A stretch of DNA of 64,000 nt from Streptomyces zaomyceticus (GTDB lineage: Bacteria; Actinomycetota; Actinomycetes; Streptomycetales; Streptomycetaceae). Below the pieces are notes generated by a model, which saw only the letters and a list, made by a program, of their open reading frames with translations, was not told the DNA's origin and did no database searches. Position numbers and translations under genes: made by a program. The stretch is taken from NCBI RefSeq assembly GCF_014656215.1, contig NZ_BNBZ01000007.1, forward strand, positions 124,001 to 188,000. Reading direction: 5' to 3'. Of the stretch, positions 9,817 through 18,071 are shown one piece after another (position 1 is the stretch's first letter; each line of letters opens with the position of its first letter).

Positions 9817-10424
9817 GCCGTGCCTCCCGGCGGGGCCACCAGGGGGCTCGTGAGCTGCGAGACCGACGCGGCGGTCGCGTACCGCTCCGCCAGGCTCTCG
9901 CGCGCGATCTTCTCCTGGAGCTTGAGGATGCCCTGGAGCAGCGCTTCGGGGCGCGGCGGGCAGCCCGGCACGTACACGTCGACGGGGATGATCTGGTCGA
10001 CGCCCTTGGTGACCGAGTACGAGTCCCAGTAGGGGCCGCCGCAGTTGGAGCAGGCGCCGAAGGAGATGACGTACTTCGGCTCCGGCATCTGCTCGTAGAG
10101 CCGCTTCACCGCCGGCGCCATCTTGTCGGTGACGGTGCCGGAGACGATCATCAGGTCGGCCTGTCGCGGGCCGGGCGCGAAGGGGATGACACCGAGGCGG
10201 ATGAAGTCGTGCCGGGCCATCGACGCGGCGATGAACTCGATCGCGCAGCACGCGAGCCCGAAGTTGAAGACCCACAGGCTGTAGCGGCGGCCCCAGTTCA
10301 GGACCACCTTCATCGGCTCGGGCGCCAGACGGGCCAGCAGCCCCAGCTTCGGAGCGGGCACAGGATCCGGCAGAGCGGTCGGCTGGGCGGTCGGCCGGTC
10401 TGCGGGCAGGGGTGTTACGTCCAT
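9813..10424 (-). CDS. nuoB2: NADH-quinone oxidoreductase subunit B, second copy
   Basis: This 203-residue subunit holds the terminal [4Fe-4S] cluster N2 that reduces quinone. The cysteine pair is in [16 protein letters not shown], the third ligand is in GACSNCGG and the fourth in [12 protein letters not shown]. The N-terminal extension is rich in Pro (residues 1-30). The ATG at 10424 overlaps the end of nuoA2 by ten bases. In canonical complex I this subunit forms the quinone pocket with NuoD, which is absent from this operon. Confidence 0.95.
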   Translation of the reverse strand: MDVTPLPADRPTAQPTALPDPVPAPKLGLLARLAPEPMKVVLNWGRRYSLWVFNFGLACCAIEFIAASMARHDFIRLGVIPFAPGPRQADLMIVSGTVTDKMAPAVKRLYEQMPEPKYVISFGACSNCGGPYWDSYSVTKGVDQIIPVDVYVPGCPPRPEALLQGILKLQEKIARESLAERYATAASVSQLTSPLVAPPGGTA

Positions 10425-10849
10425 GCCAGGACGCCCTTCTTGTACGCGTAGAGCAGCCCCACGGCCAGGAAGCCGAGGAAGACGAACATCTCGACCAGGG
10501 TCGTGGCGCCGTAGCCGGGCGCGGCGAAGACCGTCGCCCAGGGGAAGAGGAAGATCGAGTCGACGGCGAAGATGACGTAGAGGAAGGCGTACACGTAGTA
10601 GCGGACCTGGGTGTGCGCCCAGCCCTCCCCCACGGGGTCGACACCGCACTCGTAGGTGAGGAGTTTCTCGGGCGTCGGCACGACGGGCCTCAGCAGCCGG
10701 CCCGCGCCGAACGCCACGGCGACGAAGAGCACGCCGACGACGGCGAGCAGGCCGACGACGGAGTACGTCTGGAAGTAGTCCGCCGCGTCGGCCGCGACAA
10801 CGGTCGGTTCCCGCACGTCCGCCCCTCGGTCTCGTGTCTCATGAGTCAC
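10415..10849 (-). CDS. nuoA2: NADH-quinone oxidoreductase subunit A, second copy
   Basis: This 144-residue, three-helix membrane subunit has the conserved loop [15 protein letters not shown] and the TM2 motif [20 protein letters not shown]. It is the first gene of the ten-gene nuo2 operon. The start is GTG at 10849. No good Shine-Dalgarno sequence precedes it, but a TAGACT -10-like hexamer (minus strand, 10865-10870) lies only 16-21 bases upstream, so the leader would be very short. Confidence 0.94.
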   Translation of the reverse strand: MTHETRDRGADVREPTVVAADAADYFQTYSVVGLLAVVGVLFVAVAFGAGRLLRPVVPTPEKLLTYECGVDPVGEGWAHTQVRYYVYAFLYVIFAVDSIFLFPWATVFAAPGYGATTLVEMFVFLGFLAVGLLYAYKKGVLAWT

Positions 10850-10864
10850 TTCTGTACGAACGCG

Positions 10865-10870
10865 AGTCTA
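10865..10870 (-). promoter_or_regulatory. Possible -10 hexamer (TAGACT) for the nuo2 operon
   Basis: TAGACT on the minus strand fits the TANNNT pattern of the major Streptomyces sigma factor. A transcript would start about seven bases later and give a leader of under ten bases before the nuoA2 GTG. No convincing -35 was found, so this is tentative. Confidence 0.35.
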
Positions 10871-10983
10871 GGCCCTGCTAAAGAGACCGTAAGCAGTCGC
10901 GCACGGGGTGCGTACGCGCGGTACGCCCCGGGAACGGACGCGGTCCGCGCGCGGTGCGCCGCCGGTGCGCCCGCGGTGCCGGT

Positions 10984-11022
10984 GGGGATATCCCCCCTGC
11001 CGCTCACCCACCTCCCCCATGG
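10984..11022 (+). promoter_or_regulatory. Palindrome and conserved block upstream of first histidine kinase
   Basis: A perfect 12-bp palindrome, GGGGATATCCCC, lies at 10984-10995, and CCCACCTCCCCCATGG follows at 11007-11022. A matching block with the same 23-base offset lies upstream of the second kinase (12452-12490); 27 of 39 positions agree. This suggests a shared operator or duplicated promoter, perhaps bound by the neighbouring response regulator. Confidence 0.5.
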
Positions 11023-11056
11023 CGTCGCGCCGTCCCCGACCGGCAGTCTGGGGAAC

Positions 11057-12292
11057 ATGACCGCTGATCATGACTCCGTCGCCTTCTCCGGGAACCCCGG
11101 GGCCTCCGCGGCCTCCGCGGCTGCCGTGTCCGGCGGATCCGCCGGATCCGCCCTCGCCCCGCCTCCGCCGAAGCGCACCGCCTACGGGAAGGAGACCTGG
11201 AAGGAGATCGCCTTCCTCCTCTCCAATCTCTTCACCGCGCTGATCGGCTTCGTCTACGCGGTCGTGAGCGTGCTCCTCGGCGTCGGCCTGTCGGTCACCG
11301 TGATCGGCCTTCCCCTGCTCGCCCTCGGGCTGGGCGGCGCGCGCCTCGTCGGCCGGTCGGAGCGGGCGCGGGCCCGGGCGCTGCTCGGGCTCGAGATCGC
11401 CGAACCGTCCCCGCTGCCCGTACGCGGCGGTTTCTTCGGCTGGCTGTGGACCACGCTGAAGGACCCGGTGGCCTGGCGGACCCAGCTGTACGGGTTGATC
11501 CGGCTGCCCTGGGGGATCGTGACGTTCACGGTGGCCCTGGTCTCGCTCATCGTGCTCTGGCCCGTACTGCCCTTCATCGCCCGTGGTCTGGCGAGCGCCG
11601 ACCGCGGCATGGTCCGGGGCCTGCTCTCGCCCTCGGACGAGCTGGAGCGGCGGATCGCCGAGCTGGAGTCGGACCGGGGTGTGGTCGTCGACACCGCCGC
11701 CGCCGACCTGCGGCGCATCGAACGCGACCTCCACGACGGGGCGCAGGCCCGGCTCGTCGCCCTCGCGATGGGCCTCGGCCTGGCGAAGGAGAAGCTCCTC
11801 GACGACCCCGAGACCGCCGCGGCGATGGTCGACGAGGCGCACGGCGAGGTGAAGCTCGCGCTTCAGGAGCTGCGGGACCTCGCCCGGGGCATCCACCCGG
11901 CGGTCCTCACCGACCGTGGGCTGAGCGCCGCCCTCTCGTCGGTCTCGGCGCGCTGCACGGTGCCGGTGAAGGTGACCGTGGAGCTCGCGGAGCGGCCGGC
12001 CGAGGCGATCGAGGGCATCGCGTACTTCACGGTGTCCGAACTGCTCCAGAACGTGTCCAAGCACTCCCGCGCCCGGTCCGCGTCCGTGGACGTGTGGCGG
12101 GCGGAGGACCGGCTGCTGCTCCAGGTCCGCGACGACGGGGCGGGCGGGGCGCGCTTCGACGGCGGCACGGGGCTCGCGGGGCTCGCGGAGCGGCTCGGGG
12201 CGGTGGACGGGCTGCTGGTCCTGGACTCGCCGGACGGCGGCCCGACGACGGTGACGGCGGAACTGCCGTGGCGCTCCCGCCCGGGCATGTGA
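11057..12292 (+). CDS. Membrane sensor histidine kinase (sensor domain, HisKA_3 type), copy 1
   Basis: This 411-residue kinase has a Ser/Ala/Pro-rich cytoplasmic start (1-40) and two pairs of hydrophobic segments at about 50-95 and 142-178, as in the Streptomyces 'sensor domain' family. A NarL/LiaS-type dimerisation helix follows, with the phosphate-accepting His226 in ERDLHDGAQARL. The ATPase domain follows at about 320-405, with an N-box in VSELLQNVSKHSRA and a glycine box in DDGAGG. The ATG at 11057 lies 15 bases after the end of the CGGCAGTCTGG stretch. It is divergent from nuo2 and is paralogous to the next gene. The likely partner is the response regulator at 14112. Confidence 0.9.
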   Translation: MTADHDSVAFSGNPGASAASAAAVSGGSAGSALAPPPPKRTAYGKETWKEIAFLLSNLFTALIGFVYAVVSVLLGVGLSVTVIGLPLLALGLGGARLVGRSERARARALLGLEIAEPSPLPVRGGFFGWLWTTLKDPVAWRTQLYGLIRLPWGIVTFTVALVSLIVLWPVLPFIARGLASADRGMVRGLLSPSDELERRIAELESDRGVVVDTAAADLRRIERDLHDGAQARLVALAMGLGLAKEKLLDDPETAAAMVDEAHGEVKLALQELRDLARGIHPAVLTDRGLSAALSSVSARCTVPVKVTVELAERPAEAIEGIAYFTVSELLQNVSKHSRARSASVDVWRAEDRLLLQVRDDGAGGARFDGGTGLAGLAERLGAVDGLLVLDSPDGGPTTVTAELPWRSRPGM

Positions 12293-12313
12293 GCCCCGGC
12301 GGCGGAAACGGCA

Positions 12314-12370
12314 CGTGAGCCTGTCGGCAGCCGGGCGCGTGAGCTTGCCGGTGACCGGGCGCGTGAGCTG
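12314..12370 (+). repeat. 24-bp direct repeat, about 2.4 copies
   Basis: Two 24-base units (12314-12337 and 12338-12361) begin CGTGAGC and end CCGGGCG, and a partial third (CGTGAGCTG) follows. They sit just after the first kinase gene and directly before the 16-bp tandem array. Confidence 0.8.
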
Positions 12371-12450
12371 CCCGTACCCGCTGGGTCCCGTACTCCGTGG
12401 GCCCCGTACTCCGTGGGTCCCGTACCCCCTGGACTCCGTACCCCCTGGGT
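12371..12450 (+). repeat. Five tandem copies of a 16-bp unit
   Basis: Exactly five 16-base units run head to tail at 12371, 12387, 12403, 12419 and 12435, with consensus CCCGTACYCCSTGGGT. The copies differ at only a few positions. The array ends one base before the conserved block upstream of the second kinase, so it may act in control of that promoter or simply be slippage-prone spacer DNA. Confidence 0.9.
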
Positions 12451-12451
12451 A

Positions 12452-12490
12452 GGGAAAACCCCCGCCCCCAGACGCCCACCTGCCTCATGG
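12452..12490 (+). promoter_or_regulatory. Conserved block upstream of second histidine kinase
   Basis: GGGAAAACCCCC at 12452-12463 is followed by CCCACCTGCCTCATGG at 12475-12490. It matches the block before the first kinase in sequence and spacing. Here it directly follows the 16-bp repeat array. Confidence 0.5.
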
Positions 12491-12575
12491 TCCGGCGGGG
12501 CGCGGGACGGAACCCTGGAACACGTACCGACCTCCCCCGACGACCGCACCTCCTGAGCAGAGAAGGACCCCCGCG

Positions 12576-13862
12576 ATGGCCTCCCACCGACTCCCCGCCG
12601 CGATCCGCGCGCCGTTCGAGGCACGCACCTGGCGGGCCTTCCTCCACGTGCTGATCGGGCTGCCGCTGAGCGTCGTCTGGTTCGCGCTCTCCATCTCCTT
12701 CGTCTCGGCCGGCGCGGGGCTGCTCATCACCTTCCTCGGTGTGCCGATCCTGGCCGGCGCCCTCGCCATGTGCCGGGGCTTCGGCGCGGTCGAGCGGACC
12801 AGGGCGCGTGCGCTCCTCGGGCTCGACGTGCGGGCTCCCGAGCAGGTGCGGGGCAGGACCGGCGGGGCCTTCTCCTGGATGGGCGCCATGCTGAAGAGCG
12901 GGGCGTCCTGGCGGCACCTGCTGTACGCGGTCGTGCACATGCCGTGGGCGGTGTTCTCGTTCTCGGTGACGGTGGCGTTCTTCGCCTGGGGCTGGAGCCT
13001 CTTCACGTATCCGCTGTGGCAGTGGGTCTTCCCGATGTACGCGGGGCAGGCCGGACTCCAGCTGTACGGCGACGGGACGCACGACCTCTACCTGGACTCT
13101 TCCTTCGAGATCGCCGTCACCAGTGGGATCGGGCTGCTGTTCGTGATGGCCGGGCCCTGGCTGCTGCGCGGGTTCGTCGCCGTCGACCGGCTCCTGGTCT
13201 CGGGGCTGCTCGGCCCGTCCCGGCTCGCCTCCCGTGTCACCGAGCTGGAGTCGGACCGGGGTGTGGTCGTCGACACCGCCGCGGCCGACCTGCGGCGCAT
13301 CGAGCGGGACCTGCACGACGGGGCGCAGGCCCGGCTGGCCGCGCTCGCCATGGATCTGGGGCTGGCGAAGGAGAAGCTCGCGGAGGACCCGCGGGCGGCG
13401 GCGGTGCTGGTCGACGAGGCGCACGGCGAGGTGAAGCTCGCGCTTCAGGAGCTGCGGGACCTCGCCCGGGGCATCCATCCTGCGGTCCTCACCGACCGTG
13501 GCCTGGACGCGGCGCTGTCCGCGATCGCCTCGCGGTGCGCGGTGCCGGTGTCGGTGTCGGTGGACCTGCCGGCGCGGCCGGTGCAGGCCATCGAGGGGAT
13601 CGCGTACTTCACGGTCTCGGAGCTGCTCCAGAACGTGTCCAGGCACGCGCGGGCGCGGCGGGCCTGGGTGGATGTGTGGCGGACCGGGAACCGGCTGATG
13701 CTCCAGGTGCGGGACGACGGCGTCGGTGGGGCGGAGGCCGTGGCGGGACACGGGCTGTCCTCCCTCTCCGACCGGGTGGGGGCGGTGGACGGGGTGCTCG
13801 CGGTGGACTCGCCCACGGGTGGGCCCACGACCGTGACGGTGGAGCTGCCCTGGCGGGCGTAG
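12576..13862 (+). CDS. Membrane sensor histidine kinase (sensor domain, HisKA_3 type), copy 2
   Basis: This 428-residue paralogue of the preceding kinase has hydrophobic segments at about 24-65, 115-155 and 178-205 and the His247 phosphorylation site in ERDLHDGAQARLAALA. An ATPase domain follows, with VSELLQNVSRHARA and DDGVGG. The extra loop between membrane segments (about 150-178, GQAGLQLYGDGTHDLYLDSS) has no counterpart in copy 1 and may give a different input. The start ATG has AGAAGGA upstream. A 70-base stretch encoding part of the kinase core (13408-13477) is identical to copy 1 (11826-11895). Confidence 0.9.
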   Translation: MASHRLPAAIRAPFEARTWRAFLHVLIGLPLSVVWFALSISFVSAGAGLLITFLGVPILAGALAMCRGFGAVERTRARALLGLDVRAPEQVRGRTGGAFSWMGAMLKSGASWRHLLYAVVHMPWAVFSFSVTVAFFAWGWSLFTYPLWQWVFPMYAGQAGLQLYGDGTHDLYLDSSFEIAVTSGIGLLFVMAGPWLLRGFVAVDRLLVSGLLGPSRLASRVTELESDRGVVVDTAAADLRRIERDLHDGAQARLAALAMDLGLAKEKLAEDPRAAAVLVDEAHGEVKLALQELRDLARGIHPAVLTDRGLDAALSAIASRCAVPVSVSVDLPARPVQAIEGIAYFTVSELLQNVSRHARARRAWVDVWRTGNRLMLQVRDDGVGGAEAVAGHGLSSLSDRVGAVDGVLAVDSPTGGPTTVTVELPWRA

Positions 13863-13904
13863 CCGCGCCGGGGGTGGTCGCCCCGGGGCCTTCGGGCCTC
13901 GGGG

Positions 13905-14000
13905 CCTCTCCTCGTGCGCGCGGACCCTTGGCGCACGGGCCCTGGGGCACGCGGACCCTCGGGCGCGCGGACCCTCGGGCCGGGCGCGGCCCCGTTCGGC
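13905..14000 (+). repeat. GC-rich short direct repeats between kinase and regulator
   Basis: Three close copies of a unit resembling GCGCGCGGACCCTCGG recur between the second kinase and the response regulator. Nothing else recognisable lies in this 249-base gap except the regulator's ribosome site. Confidence 0.55.
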
Positions 14001-14111
14001 GCGTTGCCCGGAACAGGGTGGCCGCGGTGGCGGGGATGCCATGCTGGAGGCCTCAACGGGCAACAATCATGGGGGCTGTACGGCGTGGGTGCGGATCAAG
14101 GGGTCGGGCGC

Positions 14112-14771
14112 GTGCGGGTGGTCATCGCCGAGGATTCGGTGCTGTTGCGGGAGGGCCTGACCAGGCTTCTGACCGATCTGGGGCACGAGGTCGTCGCGGG
14201 TGTCGGGGACGGGGAGGCGCTCGTCGAGACCGTCGCGAAGCTCGCGGCGGAGGGTGCGCTGCCGGACGTCGTGGTCGCGGACGTGCGGATGCCGCCGACG
14301 CACACGGACGAGGGTGTCCGTGCGGCGGTGCGGCTGCGGAAGGAGCATCCGGGTCTCGGCGTCCTCGTGCTGTCGCAGTACGTGGAGGAGCAGTACGCCA
14401 CCGAACTCCTGGCCGGTTCCAGCCGTGGTGTGGGGTATCTGCTGAAGGACCGGGTCGCGGAGGTCCGTGAGTTCGTGGACGCGGTCGTGCGGGTCGCCGG
14501 CGGCGGTACGGCGCTGGACCCGGAGGTCGTGCAGCAGCTGCTCGGCCGGAGCCGTCAGCAGGACGTGCTCGCGAATCTGACGCCGCGCGAGCGGGAGGTC
14601 CTGGGTCTGATGGCGGAGGGCCGGACGAACTCGGCGATCGCGAAAGCGCTGGTGGTGAGCGACGGCGCGGTGGAGAAGCACATCAGCAACATCTTCCTGA
14701 AGCTGGGCCTCTCGCCGAGTGACGGCGATCACCGGCGGGTACTGGCGGTGTTGACGTATCTGAAATCCTGA
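14112..14771 (+). CDS. NarL/LuxR-type response regulator
   Basis: This 219-residue regulator has a receiver domain at 1-120, with acidic pair Glu7-Asp8, phosphoacceptor Asp57 in VVADVRMPP and Lys112 in YLLKDRV. It has a LuxR-type DNA-binding domain at about 155-205, from LTPREREVLGLMAEG to EKHISNIFLKLGL. I chose the GTG at 14112 because AAGGGG at 14098-14103 sits eight bases before it and the receiver fold starts at once; a GTG at 14085 is possible. It is probably the shared partner of the two upstream kinases and may control them, nuo2 or korAB. Confidence 0.92.
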   Translation: MRVVIAEDSVLLREGLTRLLTDLGHEVVAGVGDGEALVETVAKLAAEGALPDVVVADVRMPPTHTDEGVRAAVRLRKEHPGLGVLVLSQYVEEQYATELLAGSSRGVGYLLKDRVAEVREFVDAVVRVAGGGTALDPEVVQQLLGRSRQQDVLANLTPREREVLGLMAEGRTNSAIAKALVVSDGAVEKHISNIFLKLGLSPSDGDHRRVLAVLTYLKS

Positions 14772-14773
14772 CG

Positions 14774-14792
14774 ATCTGACACTCTGTCAGAT
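14774..14792. promoter_or_regulatory. Perfect 19-bp palindrome after the response regulator
   Basis: ATCTGACACTCTGTCAGAT is an 8-bp inverted repeat around CTC, starting three bases after the regulator stop. It is not GC-rich and has no T tract, so it looks more like a dimeric-regulator operator than a terminator. It lies about 280 bases before korA. Confidence 0.6.
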
Positions 14793-15073
14793 AGCACGGA
14801 GGCCGGGAGGGCGACCGTCGGCGCCCCGAAGGGCCCAGGACCGAGGGATGAGGCGGAATCCGACTTTCCGGAACACTCCGGGTGGCGACAGAACGTGACG
14901 ATTCAGGGCAAGAGGGCGTCTCAAAAAGAGGTCCATGATGTGAGAAGTCCCGGGAGGGCCCCCCTTACCGTCGTAGGGTGGGCCTCGGGACGGACGGTGA
15001 TCGGCCGACCGCATCCCGAGCCTTCTCCCGCCTCCGGCGGAGAGTCCCCTTGCCGCGAGGGAGGTCCAGTTCA
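14793..15073. other. Intergenic region upstream of korA
   Basis: The region holds no credible gene. A TAGGGT hexamer at 14974-14979 could be a -10 for korAB, but no good -35 is visible. The korA ribosome site GGAGG lies at about 15060-15064. Short stretches pair imperfectly around 14947-14992. Confidence 0.5.
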
Positions 15074-17003
15074 GTGACCAGCCAGGTCAGTAGCGAGGCC
15101 GGTGAGGCCCTGCTCGGGGAGCAGCGCAGCGCCCCGGCGAAGCCCCACCACGGCACCGAGAAGGAAGTGCGCCGGCTCGACCGGGTGATCATCCGCTTCG
15201 CGGGTGACTCCGGTGACGGTATGCAGCTGACAGGTGACCGCTTCACCTCGGAGACGGCGTCCTTCGGGAACGACCTCTCCACGCTGCCGAACTTCCCGGC
15301 CGAGATCCGGGCACCCGCCGGAACCCTGCCGGGCGTCTCGTCCTTCCAGCTGCACTTCGCCGACCACGACATCCTGACCCCCGGCGACGCCCCGAACGTG
15401 CTGGTCGCGATGAACCCCGCCGCCCTGAAGGCCAACATCGGGGACGTACCGCGCGGCGGCGAGATCATCGTCAACACCGATGAATTCACCAAGCGCGCCA
15501 TGGCCAAGGTCGGCTACGCGACCTCGCCCCTGGAGGACGGTTCGCTGGACGGCTACCGGGTCCACCCGGTGCCGCTGACCACGCTGACCGTCGAGGGCCT
15601 CAAGGACTTCGGTCTCTCCCGGAAGGAGGCCGAGCGCTCCAAGAACATGTTCGCGCTCGGGCTGCTGTCCTGGATGTACCACCGGCCGACCGAGGGCACC
15701 GAGACCTTCCTGCGGCAGAAGTTCGCGAAGAAGCCGCAGATCGCCGAGGCGAACATCGTCGCCTTCCGGGCGGGCTGGAACTTCGGCGAGACCACCGAGG
15801 ACTTCGCCGTCTCCTACGAGATCGCCCCCGCGACCCGGGCCTTCCCCACCGGCACCTACCGGAACATCTCGGGGAACCTGGCCCTCTCGTACGGTCTGGT
15901 CGCCGCCTCCCGCCAGGCGGACCTGCCCCTCTACCTGGGCTCGTACCCGATCACGCCGGCCTCCGACATCCTCCACGAGCTCAGCAGGCACAAGAACTTC
16001 GGTGTCCGCACCTTCCAGGCCGAGGACGAGATCGCCGGCATCGGCGCGGCGCTCGGCGCGGCCTTCGGCGGCTCGCTCGCCGTGACGACGACCAGCGGCC
16101 CCGGTGTGGCGCTGAAGTCCGAGACGATCGGCCTCGCGGTCTCCCTGGAACTGCCGCTGCTCATCGTCGACATCCAGCGCGGCGGCCCGTCCACGGGACT
16201 GCCCACCAAGACCGAGCAGGCCGATCTCCTCCAGGCCATGTACGGCCGCAACGGCGAGGCCCCGGTACCGATCGTCGCCCCGCAGACGCCCGCCGACTGC
16301 TTCGACGCGGCGATCGAGGCGGCCCGGATCGCCCTCACGTACCGCACGCCCGTCTTCCTGCTCTCCGACGGCTACCTCGCCAACGGCTCCGAGCCCTGGC
16401 GCATCCCGGACGTCGAGGAGCTGCCCGACCTGCGGACCCTGTTCGCCACCGGTCCCAACCACGAACTGGCCGACGGCACCGAGGTCTTCTGGCCGTACAA
16501 GCGCGACCCGGAGACCCTCGCCCGCCCGTGGGCCGTACCCGGCACCCCCGGTCTCGAACACCGCATCGGCGGCATCGAGAAGCAGGACGGCACCGGCAAC
16601 ATCTCGTACGACCCCGCCAACCACGAGTTCATGGTCCGCACCCGGCAGGCCAAGATCGACGGCATCGACGTCCCCGACATCGAGGTCGACGACCCGGACG
16701 GCGCACGGACCCTGGTCCTCGGCTGGGGCTCCACCTACGGGCCGATCACGGCCGCCGTGCGCCGCATCCGCCGCGAGAACGGACACATCGCCCAGGCCCA
16801 TCTGCGCCACCTCAACCCCTTCCCGAAGAACCTCGGCGAGGTCCTGAAGAGGTACGAGAAGGTCGTCGTCCCGGAGATGAACCTCGGCCAGCTCGCCACC
16901 CTCGTCCGGGCGAAGTACCTCGTCGACGCCCGCAGCCACACACAGGTCAACGGGATGCCGTTCAAGGCCGAGCAGCTCGCCGCCGCTCTCAAGGAGGCCA
17001 TCG

Positions 17004-17011
<8 letters not shown>
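15074..17011 (+). CDS. korA: 2-oxoglutarate:ferredoxin oxidoreductase, alpha (fused gamma-alpha) subunit
   Basis: This 645-residue subunit of the thiamine- and iron-sulfur-dependent 2-oxoacid oxidoreductase converts 2-oxoglutarate and CoA to succinyl-CoA, CO2 and reduced ferredoxin. The N-terminal gamma-type domain starts at VIIRFAGDSGDGMQLTGDRF (about 37-56) and the alpha domain carries GSYPITPASDILHELS near residue 290. The GTG at 15074 has GGAGG upstream. It overlaps korB by eight bases. The fused arrangement matches the oxygen-tolerant KorAB of mycobacteria. A ferredoxin gene was not found in the window. Confidence 0.93.
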
Positions 17012-18056
<1,045 letters not shown>

Positions 18057-18071
18057 CGCCCGTCCGCGCGG

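Noticed and set aside
10412-11056. N-terminal extension of the first kinase back to 10412
   Set aside because: It runs antisense through nuoA2. The ATG at 11057 gives the normal kinase start.
12371-12450. CRISPR array
   Set aside because: The 16-bp units are directly adjacent with no unique spacers and no cas genes.
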